Origin: Tardiphaga sp.
GTDB lineage: Bacteria; Pseudomonadota; Alphaproteobacteria; Rhizobiales; Xanthobacteraceae
Assembly (NCBI GenBank): GCA_028290765.1
Contig: JAQGJF010000243.1
Coordinates: forward strand, 1-5,556
Direction: 5' to 3'
Length of the DNA: 5,556 nucleotides
The position numbers and the translations under genes are program-made. Below, piece after piece: positions 1-5,556 of this stretch. Each line of letters opens with the position of its first letter. The first letter of the stretch is position 1. The notes below the pieces were generated by a model. It saw only the letters and a program-made list of their open reading frames with translations. It was not told the DNA's origin and searched no databases.

Positions 1-714
1 TTGTCGGAGATCTCGCTGACCATCGAGGATGGCGCCTTCGTCTCGATCCTGGGGCCTTCCGGATGCGGCAAATCCACATTGCTTTACATCGTCGGCGGTT
101 TCGTCAATCCGACGGCGGGCACGGCCAAGGTCAAGGGCAAGATCATCACCGGTCCCGGCCCCGACCGCGGCCCGGTGTTCCAGGAATTCGCGCTGTTTCC
201 CTGGAAGAACGTGCTCGGCAATGTGATGTACGGGCTGCGCCAGCAGGGCGCCTCGCGCGCCGAGGCCGAAACACAAAGCCGCCGCCTGATCGAGATGGTC
301 GGGCTGAAGGGTTTTGAGAATTTCTACCCGAAGGAATTATCCGGCGGCATGAAACAACGCGTGGCGATCGCGCGCACGCTGGCCTACCACCCGGAAGTGC
401 TGCTGATGGACGAGCCGTTCGGCGCGCTCGACGCCCACACCCGCAACCGGCTGCAGAACGACCTGCTCAACATCTGGGAACGCGACCGCAAGACGGTGCT
501 GTTCGTCACCCACTCGGTCGACGAAGCGGTGTTCCTGTCCGACAAGGTGGTGGTGATGACCCGCGCGCCCGGCCGGATCAAGGAGATCGTCGACATCGAC
601 CTGCCGCGCCCGCGCCGCCGCGCCGAGCTGCTGCTCGATCCGCGCTACCAGAAATACGTCGTCGATATCGAGCGCCTGATCGACGATACCGGCGAGGTCG
701 AGGCGCATCCATGA
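1..714 (+). CDS. ABC transporter ATP-binding protein, NitT/TauT (SsuB/TauB-like) family, 5'-partial
   Basis: Cytoplasmic ATPase that powers import through the two permeases encoded downstream. Counting from the first base of the window, it shows Walker A GPSGCGKST (residues 18-26), Q-loop Gln61 in VFQEFALFPW, signature LSGGMKQR (113-120), Walker B LLMDEP (134-139), D-loop GALD (141-144) and switch His171 in VTHSVDEA, so it looks catalytically complete. The Q-loop followed by LFPW and the C-terminal LPRPRRR stretch are typical of the nitrate/sulfonate/taurine branch. Family members have about 20-30 residues before the point where this frame begins (the first beta strands), so the TTG at base 1 is probably an internal Leu codon and the true start lies upstream. 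The stop overlaps the next start by ATGA (711-714). The substrate cannot be assigned from the ATPase. Confidence 0.93.
   Translation: MSEISLTIEDGAFVSILGPSGCGKSTLLYIVGGFVNPTAGTAKVKGKIITGPGPDRGPVFQEFALFPWKNVLGNVMYGLRQQGASRAEAETQSRRLIEMVGLKGFENFYPKELSGGMKQRVAIARTLAYHPEVLLMDEPFGALDAHTRNRLQNDLLNIWERDRKTVLFVTHSVDEAVFLSDKVVVMTRAPGRIKEIVDIDLPRPRRRAELLLDPRYQKYVVDIERLIDDTGEVEAHP
700..703 (+). promoter_or_regulatory. Shine-Dalgarno site for the first permease
   Basis: GAGG lies 7 bases before the ATG at 711, inside the 3' end of the ATPase gene. It supports the ATG at 711 (rather than the ATG at 714, which is in another frame) and fits coupled translation across the ATGA overlap. Confidence 0.5.
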
Positions 715-1496
715 TGACGCCGCGCGCACTCCTGTCGAAGGCGGCGCCGCTGCTCGCCTGCATCGGCCTGTTGTGCCTGTGGCAGGTCGCATCGCTGATC
801 GTGAATACCGACAGTTTCCCGACCGCGCTGGAAGCGATCCGCGCCATCCCCTCGATCCTCGGCGACCGCGAATCGCTGGTCAACATCGGCGCCTCGCTGC
901 GCCGCATGGCGATCGGTCTCAGCCTGGCCGTGCTGTTCGCGATCCCGCTCGGGCTGATGATGGGGCGGATTCGCGGCGTGGCGTCGTTTTTCAATCCGCT
1001 CTTGATGGTGATCTATCCGGTGCCGAAGGCGGCGCTGATGCCGGTGATCATGCTGTGGCTCGGGGTCGGTGACGTCTCCAAGACCCTGGTGATCTTTCTC
1101 GGCGTCAGCCTGCCGATCATCTATCACAGTTTTCAGGGCGCCCGGGCCGTCGAGGAGAAGATGCTGTGGTCCGGCGCCGCGATGGGACTATCCGCGGCGC
1201 AGTGCATGGTCCGGATCGTGCTGCCGGCGGCGTTGCCCGAAATTCTCACCGGCTGCCGCACTGGATTAGTGCTGGCGCTGATCACCATGGTGACCTCCGA
1301 GATGATCGCGCGGCAGTCCGGCGCCGGCAACATCCTGTTCAATTCGCTCGACATGGGGCAATACGACACGGTGTTCGCGATGATCATCGTGATCGGGGCG
1401 ATGGGCATCATCCTCGACGCGGCCTTCGAGAAACTGCGCGGCCGTCTCGTGAAATGGTCGCAGCCGCGCTTCGACATTCCATTGAGCTTCTCATGA
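711..1496 (+). CDS. ABC transporter permease 1, SsuC/TauC-like (BPD_transp_1 family)
   Basis: Inner-membrane permease of 261 residues, a usual length for SsuC/TauC proteins. Hydrophobic segments are visible at roughly residues 11-32, 63-86, 93-117, 122-140, 185-205 and 220-240, consistent with about six membrane helices. The EAA loop that docks on the ATPase lies at about 154-177 (SGAAMGLSAAQ, then RIVLPAALPEIL), with the expected Gly and LPxxxP. The family feature YPVPKAALMP is present at 102-111. The start is the ATG in the 4-base overlap with the ATPase stop, with GAGG 7 bases upstream. It ends in an identical ATGA overlap with a second, different permease, which suggests that the transporter channel is a heterodimer. 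Substrate unknown; the NitT/TauT superfamily covers nitrate, alkanesulfonates, taurine, thiamine precursors and aromatic acids. Confidence 0.93.
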   Translation: MMTPRALLSKAAPLLACIGLLCLWQVASLIVNTDSFPTALEAIRAIPSILGDRESLVNIGASLRRMAIGLSLAVLFAIPLGLMMGRIRGVASFFNPLLMVIYPVPKAALMPVIMLWLGVGDVSKTLVIFLGVSLPIIYHSFQGARAVEEKMLWSGAAMGLSAAQCMVRIVLPAALPEILTGCRTGLVLALITMVTSEMIARQSGAGNILFNSLDMGQYDTVFAMIIVIGAMGIILDAAFEKLRGRLVKWSQPRFDIPLSFS

Positions 1497-2260
1497 ATGC
1501 GCGCGCGATTTCCGGCGATGTGCTGCTGGGCCTGACGCCGATCGTGCTGGTGATCGCGCTCTGGCAGGCGCTGGTCAGTTTCGGTTATGCGCCGATTTCG
1601 TTGCTGCCAGCGCCGGGGCAGGTGTTCCTGCGCCTGGCACAGCAACTGGCCAGCACCGGTTTCCTGCACGAGATCGGCGCCACGCTGTTGCGCCTGTTCG
1701 CGGGATTCTCGATTGCGGTGATTCTCGGCATCGGCATCGGCCTGGCCGCGGCGGTCAATCCGGCCGTCAATGCCGTGGTCAAGCCGGTGGTGCGGGTGCT
1801 GGCGCCGGTGCCGAAGGTGGCGCTGTATCCGGCATTGCTGCTGATCCTCGGCTTCGACCACGCTTCCAAGATCACGCTGGTCGCCGCCGACGCGCTGTTC
1901 CCGATCCTGCTGTCGACCTATTACGGCGCGTCGATGGTCGAACAGAAACTGATCTGGTCGGCGATGGCGGCTGGCACGCCGCGCCTTCAGATCCTGTTCA
2001 AGGTGGTGCTGCCGGCGGCGATGCCGTCGATCCTGACCGGCTGCCGTATCGGTCTGGTGATTTCCTGCATCGTGGTGTTTCTCGCCGAGATGATCACTTC
2101 GACCGATGGGCTGGGCCATCTGCTGGTGATCGCGGCCCGGAACTTCCAGACCGTGGACATGTTCGTGCCGCTGATCACGATCTCGCTGTTGGGATTGATC
2201 CTCAACGGCCTGCTGCACGGCCTGCGCACCTATCTGCTGCGCGGCTTTCCGGAAGTGTGA
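1493..2260 (+). CDS. ABC transporter permease 2, SsuC/TauC-like (BPD_transp_1 family)
   Basis: A second inner-membrane permease, 255 residues. The open frame extends upstream to 1166, but that part is out-of-frame sequence inside permease 1. The start chosen is ATG 1493, which overlaps the preceding stop as ATGA and leads straight into the first membrane segment (about residues 10-30). Further hydrophobic segments lie near 65-86, 100-120, 125-143, 185-202 and 222-242. The EAA loop is at about 155-178 (SAMAAGTPRLQ, then KVVLPAAMPSIL), followed by LTGCRIGLV, closely matching LTGCRTGLV in permease 1. APVPKVALYP (104-113) parallels VPKAALMP in the first permease. The two are clearly paralogous but well diverged, so they are probably two halves of one channel. 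The Shine-Dalgarno signal is weak, so translation probably depends on coupling. It is the last gene of the ABC unit seen here. Confidence 0.92.
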   Translation: MNARAISGDVLLGLTPIVLVIALWQALVSFGYAPISLLPAPGQVFLRLAQQLASTGFLHEIGATLLRLFAGFSIAVILGIGIGLAAAVNPAVNAVVKPVVRVLAPVPKVALYPALLLILGFDHASKITLVAADALFPILLSTYYGASMVEQKLIWSAMAAGTPRLQILFKVVLPAAMPSILTGCRIGLVISCIVVFLAEMITSTDGLGHLLVIAARNFQTVDMFVPLITISLLGLILNGLLHGLRTYLLRGFPEV

Positions 2261-2263
2261 GGC

Positions 2264-2311
2264 CCTCATCCTGAGGAGCGGCCTCTTTTGGCCGCGTCTC
2301 GAAGGATGAGG
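2264..2311. repeat. Palindromic dispersed repeat (Bradyrhizobiaceae type), long hairpin
   Basis: Perfect 9-base outer arms CCTCATCCT (2264-2272) and AGGATGAGG (2303-2311). Further in, GAG (2273-2275) pairs with CTC (2298-2300), and CGGCC (2279-2283) pairs with GGCCG (2290-2294) around the loop TCTTTT. The CCTCATCCTGAGGAG ... CGTCTCGAAGGATGAGG layout is one I recall from many intergenic sites in Bradyrhizobium and Rhodopseudomonas genomes. It begins 3 bases after the second permease's stop codon. It lacks a following T-run, so it is not a classical intrinsic terminator, but the transcript would fold into a stable stem that could protect the 3' end or weaken read-through into the next unit. Confidence 0.8.
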
Positions 2312-2369
2312 TCGTCTGCTTGGCTAAAGCTTTAATCGAATCATCCGCGAGCCCGTAAAAATACCGAGG

Positions 2370-2381
2370 TTCGCGCGCGAA
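2370..2381. promoter_or_regulatory. Candidate operator: 12-base perfect palindrome
   Basis: TTCGCGCGCGAA is exactly self-complementary and lies 8 bases after the weak -10-like TAAAAA. A dimeric regulator could bind here, but a CG-repeat core is not rare in DNA of this composition, so the call rests on position and symmetry only. Confidence 0.2.
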
Positions 2382-2483
2382 ACAAACCTGCGGCATCGCC
2401 TTAACCTTCGCGTAGCCACATCGCCCGATTGTCGGGGCATCACCCCCTTTTCCCATCCATTCATAAACGCTTTTTTGGTTCAC

Positions 2484-2496
2484 TCGCCGCGGGCGA
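2484..2496. promoter_or_regulatory. Candidate operator or leader hairpin: 13-base inverted repeat
   Basis: TCGCC and GGCGA form perfect 5-base arms around GCG, ending 38 bases before the chosen start codon of the binding-protein gene. It could be an operator half-site pair or an mRNA stem. No known regulator motif was recognised. Confidence 0.18.
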
Positions 2497-2534
2497 TTGC
2501 ATGATTGCGCCCCTGCAACATTCAGAGTGGACTG

Positions 2535-3545
2535 ATGATGATCAGGCAATTTTTGTATGCGGCGCTGTTGACTGCCGGAATTGGGGGCTCGGCGGCATCG
2601 GCGGAACCGATCAAGCTGAAGCTGTCGCTGGTGACGTCGGACCGGGCGCTGATCTACCTCGGCGGGGTGAAGCCGTTTGTCGATGCGGTTAACGCCGAGG
2701 CAAAGGGTCTGCTCGAAATTGAAATATTCTTCTCGGGCGCGCTGGAGAAGCAGCCGACGCTACAGCCGCAGCTGGTCGCCGACGGCGGCGCTGACCTCGC
2801 CTTCATTTTTCCCGGTTACACGCCGGAGCGCTTCTACGACAACACCGTGATCGAATTGCCGGGGCTATTCCAGGACACCCGCGAGGCCAGCCTGGTCTAT
2901 ACGCGGATGATCGCCAGCGGCGCCATCAAGGGCTATGACGACTACATCGTCGTCGCCGCGCTGTCCTCTCCAGCGGAAAGCATCCATGGTCGCCGGCCGA
3001 TTGACTCGATCGCCAGCCTGGACGGCATGACGGTGCGGACCAACAATGCCACCGAGGCAATGGCGGTCGGCAAGCTCGGAATGCGTCCGGTTCCGATGCC
3101 GATGAACCTGGTCGCCGAAGCGCTCAGTGACGGCAAGATCGACAGCGCGACGGCGCCGCTGCCAATGCTGTTCGAGTTCGGCGTCGGCCGGGTCTCGAGC
3201 TATCATTACATGCTGGAGATCAGCGGCGCGCCGCTGGCGCTGGTGATGAATCGCAAGAAGTTCGACAGCCTGCCGCGCGAGGCCCAGGACATCATCCGCA
3301 AATACAGCGGTGAATGGCCGGTCGGCCCATATCTGCAATCCTACGAGGAGAGCGGCCGCCAGGTGATCGATCAATTGCAATCCAATCCGCGACGCAAGGT
3401 CGTCCAGCCGTCGCCGGCGGACCGTGCCGCGGCGGAGATCGTCTTCAAATCGGTGATCGACGAGTGGGCCGCGAAAGCGCCGGCCAATCGCCAGCAGCTT
3501 GAAACCGCCCGGGCTGAAATCGCCAGGCTGCGCGCCGGCCGCTAA
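2535..3545 (+). CDS. Orphan TRAP-type solute-binding protein (DctP family), probable periplasmic co-receptor
   Basis: Exported ligand-binding protein, 336 residues, the usual DctP length. The N-terminus is a Sec signal peptide: MMIRQ, hydrophobic core FLYAALLTAGIGG, and cleavage site ASA before Glu24. Family features follow: a first beta strand KLKLSLV (27-33), GGADLAFIFPGY (84-95), GMTVRTNN (164-171) with Arg168 at the place of the conserved carboxylate-binding arginine, then VPMPMNLVAEALSDGKID (186-203). The frame is open from TTG 2505, but that start would put ten extra residues before the signal peptide. ATG 2535 (or ATG 2538, better spaced from GAGTGG at 2525-2530) fits better. No DctQ or DctM membrane subunits are adjacent. 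Its TAA abuts the ATG of a membrane GGDEF-EAL protein, so a sensing role is more likely than transport. An organic acid ligand is a family-based guess only. Confidence 0.9.
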   Translation: MMIRQFLYAALLTAGIGGSAASAEPIKLKLSLVTSDRALIYLGGVKPFVDAVNAEAKGLLEIEIFFSGALEKQPTLQPQLVADGGADLAFIFPGYTPERFYDNTVIELPGLFQDTREASLVYTRMIASGAIKGYDDYIVVAALSSPAESIHGRRPIDSIASLDGMTVRTNNATEAMAVGKLGMRPVPMPMNLVAEALSDGKIDSATAPLPMLFEFGVGRVSSYHYMLEISGAPLALVMNRKKFDSLPREAQDIIRKYSGEWPVGPYLQSYEESGRQVIDQLQSNPRRKVVQPSPADRAAAEIVFKSVIDEWAAKAPANRQQLETARAEIARLRAGR

Positions 3546-5546
3546 ATGACGCGAAGCTCGAACCAGACCGTATTTCGGCGCAACATCGGGGTGTTCCTCA
3601 TCCTGCTGGCGGTGCTGGTGGGTGGCACATGGACGGCGGTCAAGGTCACCACCGACCGGCTGCTGTACCAGAACGCCACCTCGGCGGCGCGCGACTGGGC
3701 GCGCTACCTCGCCGACAGCGTCACCGACCTGGAGCAGATCGCGGCGGGCCAGCAGCCTTCGCATGCCAGCATGGCGTTCTTCTGGTCGACCGGAAAACCG
3801 GGCCAGGTCTATCGCTACGAGATCTTCAACCGGCTCGGCTACTCGCAGCTGGTTTCCGAGCACGGCAGCGTCGCACAATTCGATCTCTCGGAATTCAATC
3901 CGGACGCCTTGCAATCCGCCAAATCGGGGGTGTCGATCGTCGATGCGCGGGCCGGGAGCGGACCCGACCAGCCGTCCTATTTCGCCACCGCCTATGTTCC
4001 GGTCATGGTCAACGGCCGCGCCATCGCCATCGTCGCCGCCTATATCGACCAGACCGAGCAGCGCGACAGTTTTTACAAGGCCTTTCTGTTCGCGGCACTG
4101 ACACTTTGCCTCACCACAGGACTGTCATTCCTGATTCCCGCCGTCGGATGGCTGCAGCGGACCAAAGAAAAGCAGCAGGCCGAGCGCCACATCCGTTTCC
4201 TGGCGCATCACGATGCGCTGACCGGACTTTGCAACCGCGCGCGCCTGATGGACGAGTTGCAGGACGCGCTGGCCGTGCTGCCGCAAGCCGGCGGCCGGAT
4301 CGCCTTGCATTTCATCGATCTCGATCGCTTCAAGGAAGTCAACGATACGCTGGGCCATGATGGCGGCGACTTCCTGCTGGCGACGGTGGCCGGCCGCCTG
4401 CGCGCGGTCACCCGCGCCGGCGACATCGCCGCGCGGCTCGGTGGCGACGAGTTCGTCGTGGTGCAGACCGGCATCGACAACGCGGACCAGGCGCAGGATT
4501 TCGCGCAGCGGCTGACGAGCGCGGTGACCGCGCCGATGCAGTTCAGGGGACAGGAACTCGTTACCACCGTCTCGATCGGCATCGCGCTGGCGCCGATCGA
4601 CGGCGCCGATCCGGCGCGGCTGCTGAAATGCGCTGACCTCGCGCTCTACAAGAGCAAGGCGGACGGCCGTAACTGCATCCGCTTCTTCGCGCCGGAGCTC
4701 GATGCGGCGGTGCAGGGCCGGCTGGCGATGGAGAAGATCGTCCGCGACGCTGTTTTGAACCAGCGCTTCGTGCTGCATTACCAGCCGCTGTACCAGCTTT
4801 CGAGCCGTCGGCTGATCGGCTTCGAGGCGCTGATCCGGTTGCCGGCCGAGGATGGCAGCCTGATTCCGCCGATGACCTTCATCCCGATCGCCGAGAACCT
4901 GCGGCTGATCGACAAGATCGGCGCCTGGGTCATCGAGGAAGCCTGCCGCACGGCGGCGAGCTGGCCGTCGCATCTGACGGTGGCGGTCAATCTGTCGCCG
5001 GCGCAGTTCGGCTCCGGCAACATCATGCCGGTGGTTGCCGGCGCGCTCGACCAGGCGGGCCTCGGGCCGCACCGGCTCGAGCTGGAGGTCACCGAGACGC
5101 TGCTGCTCGGCGGCGAGGCCGATATCATGGAGGAGCTTCACGCGCTGAAGACGCTCGGCGTCGGGATCGTGATCGACGATTTCGGGATCGGCTATTCCAG
5201 CCTCAGCTACCTCTGGCGCTTCCCGTTCGACAAGATCAAGATCGACCGCAGCTTCATGCAGGGCATCGACGACGCCGCCAGCCACGCCGAAACCGTGGTG
5301 AAAACGATCATCACGCTGGCGCGCGAACTGCAAATGCGCGTCACCGTCGAAGGCGTCGAGAACGCCGGCCAGATCGCCTTCCTCGAAGAGGCCGATGCCG
5401 ATCAGGTCCAGGGTTATTTCTTCTGCCGCCCGGTGCCCGCGACCCACGTCGCCGCCGTGATCCTCAACGACGTCCAGACCCAGCGCGCGGCGCAGGTCGC
5501 GGCGCCGGTGGTTCGGCCGAGGTTGATGGTGGGAACGGAGCGGTGA
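3546..5546 (+). CDS. Membrane-bound GGDEF-EAL protein (diguanylate cyclase / c-di-GMP phosphodiesterase) with periplasmic sensor region
   Basis: Inner-membrane c-di-GMP enzyme of 666 residues. TM1 is at about 13-32, a periplasmic region spans 33-177, TM2 is at about 178-203 and a short charged linker (204-216) follows. The GGDEF domain (about 217-382) has Asp258 and Asn266 in IDLDRFKEVND, an intact GGDEF motif (299-303) and the RAGD (RxxD) inhibitory site at 290-293, exactly five residues before GGDEF. The EAL domain (about 395-640) has EAL (427-429), Asn482 in VNLSPAQF, Glu514 in LELEVTE, Asp544-Asp545 in DDFG, Lys565 in KIDRSF, Glu602 in EGVE and Gln622 in QGY. Both active sites therefore look functional. 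The periplasmic part ends with ATAYVPVMVNGRAIAIVAAYID, resembling the last strands of a PAS-like Cache fold. A 25-residue Ala/Val/Arg tail follows EAL. The start ATG directly follows the binding-protein stop with no clear ribosome site, implying translational coupling. Confidence 0.93.
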   Translation: MTRSSNQTVFRRNIGVFLILLAVLVGGTWTAVKVTTDRLLYQNATSAARDWARYLADSVTDLEQIAAGQQPSHASMAFFWSTGKPGQVYRYEIFNRLGYSQLVSEHGSVAQFDLSEFNPDALQSAKSGVSIVDARAGSGPDQPSYFATAYVPVMVNGRAIAIVAAYIDQTEQRDSFYKAFLFAALTLCLTTGLSFLIPAVGWLQRTKEKQQAERHIRFLAHHDALTGLCNRARLMDELQDALAVLPQAGGRIALHFIDLDRFKEVNDTLGHDGGDFLLATVAGRLRAVTRAGDIAARLGGDEFVVVQTGIDNADQAQDFAQRLTSAVTAPMQFRGQELVTTVSIGIALAPIDGADPARLLKCADLALYKSKADGRNCIRFFAPELDAAVQGRLAMEKIVRDAVLNQRFVLHYQPLYQLSSRRLIGFEALIRLPAEDGSLIPPMTFIPIAENLRLIDKIGAWVIEEACRTAASWPSHLTVAVNLSPAQFGSGNIMPVVAGALDQAGLGPHRLELEVTETLLLGGEADIMEELHALKTLGVGIVIDDFGIGYSSLSYLWRFPFDKIKIDRSFMQGIDDAASHAETVVKTIITLARELQMRVTVEGVENAGQIAFLEEADADQVQGYFFCRPVPATHVAAVILNDVQTQRAAQVAAPVVRPRLMVGTER

Positions 5547-5556
5547 TTGCCACGCA

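Larger units (their letters stand above)
2312..2534 (+). other. Intergenic leader upstream of the TRAP-SBP/GGDEF-EAL pair
   Basis: About 220 bases without a supported gene, less GC-rich than the flanks. No good sigma70 promoter is seen; the best pair is TTAATC (2332-2337) and TAAAAA (2356-2361) with an 18-base spacer, which is weak. Symmetric elements present are the 12-base perfect palindrome at 2370-2381, a CCCGA/TCGGG hairpin at 2424-2436, a GGGG/CCCC hairpin at 2434-2446 followed by TTTT (2448-2451), and TCGCC/GGCGA at 2484-2496. Transcription of the downstream pair probably starts in this stretch, but nothing here proves it. Confidence 0.4.

Noticed and set aside
1..3. TTG at base 1 as the true start of the ATPase
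   Set aside because: NitT/TauT ATPases have additional N-terminal strands before this point, and the frame is cut by the window edge, so the gene is treated as 5'-partial.
337..1127. Overlapping minus-strand frames opposite the ATPase and first permease
   Set aside because: Low-complexity Arg/Ala/His translations antisense to conserved genes, with no independent support.
1133..2269. 378-codon open frame on the minus strand
   Set aside because: It lies opposite two well-supported permease genes. Its translation is dominated by Arg, His, Gln and Asp with no recognisable domain, as expected of an antisense shadow in GC-rich DNA.
2264..2311. Repeat as an intrinsic transcription terminator
   Set aside because: The stem is strong, but no T-run follows it; the downstream bases are TCGTCTGCTTGG.
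2501..2692. Short plus-strand frame from ATG 2501 that could be a leader peptide
   Set aside because: It runs far into the binding-protein gene in another frame and shows no recognisable features. The binding-protein signal peptide clearly identifies the real frame.
2535..3545. Binding protein as the missing solute-binding subunit of the upstream ABC importer
   Set aside because: Its sequence is TRAP/DctP family, not the SsuA/NMT1-like type used by these importers, and it is separated from the ABC genes by the palindromic repeat and about 270 bases.
2865..3914. 349-codon open frame on the minus strand
   Set aside because: It spans the junction of two real plus-strand genes and has Arg/His/Asp-rich composition with no domain or start signal.
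4125..5447. 440-codon open frame on the minus strand
   Set aside because: It lies opposite the GGDEF-EAL coding region. The length follows from codon bias on the other strand, and no family motif is seen.
1..5556. tRNA or rRNA genes, CRISPR arrays, insertion sequences
   Set aside because: No tRNA-like or rRNA-like stretch, no regularly spaced direct repeats, and no transposase frame or terminal inverted repeats were found in reading the window.

Overview
The window is a GC-rich stretch of alphaproteobacterial DNA, most likely from the Bradyrhizobium / Rhodopseudomonas / Nitrobacter group. Two things suggest this: strong G/C third-position bias in every gene, and a palindromic repeat at 2264-2311 whose arms (CCTCATCCT ... 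AGGATGAGG, with a CGTCTCGA segment) match, from memory, a dispersed repeat common in that family. The assignment is inference; no database search was made.

Region 1 (1-2260, + strand) is the downstream part of an ABC importer operon of the nitrate/sulfonate/taurine (NitT/TauT, SsuBC-like) type: an ATPase whose 5' end lies outside the window, followed by two different SsuC/TauC-type permeases. Each junction is a 4-base ATGA stop/start overlap, so the three genes are very probably co-transcribed and translationally coupled. The cognate periplasmic binding protein is not in the window and presumably lies upstream. The substrate cannot be read from these genes.

Region 2 (2261-2534) is the only sizeable gap. 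It holds the palindromic repeat directly after the second permease, then a less GC-rich leader with several short palindromes and possible hairpins upstream of the next gene. No convincing sigma70 promoter is visible.

Region 3 (2535-5546, + strand) is a two-gene unit. The first gene encodes an exported TRAP-type (DctP family) solute-binding protein with no TRAP membrane subunits beside it. The second, whose ATG follows the first gene's stop codon with no intervening base, encodes a two-pass membrane protein with a periplasmic sensor region and intact cytoplasmic GGDEF (with RxxD inhibitory site) and EAL domains. The arrangement suggests that the binding protein acts as a ligand-loaded co-receptor controlling c-di-GMP synthesis or breakdown, by analogy with NspS-MbaA of Vibrio cholerae, but with a TRAP-family binding protein in place of an ABC-type one. 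This pair is the most interesting content of the window.
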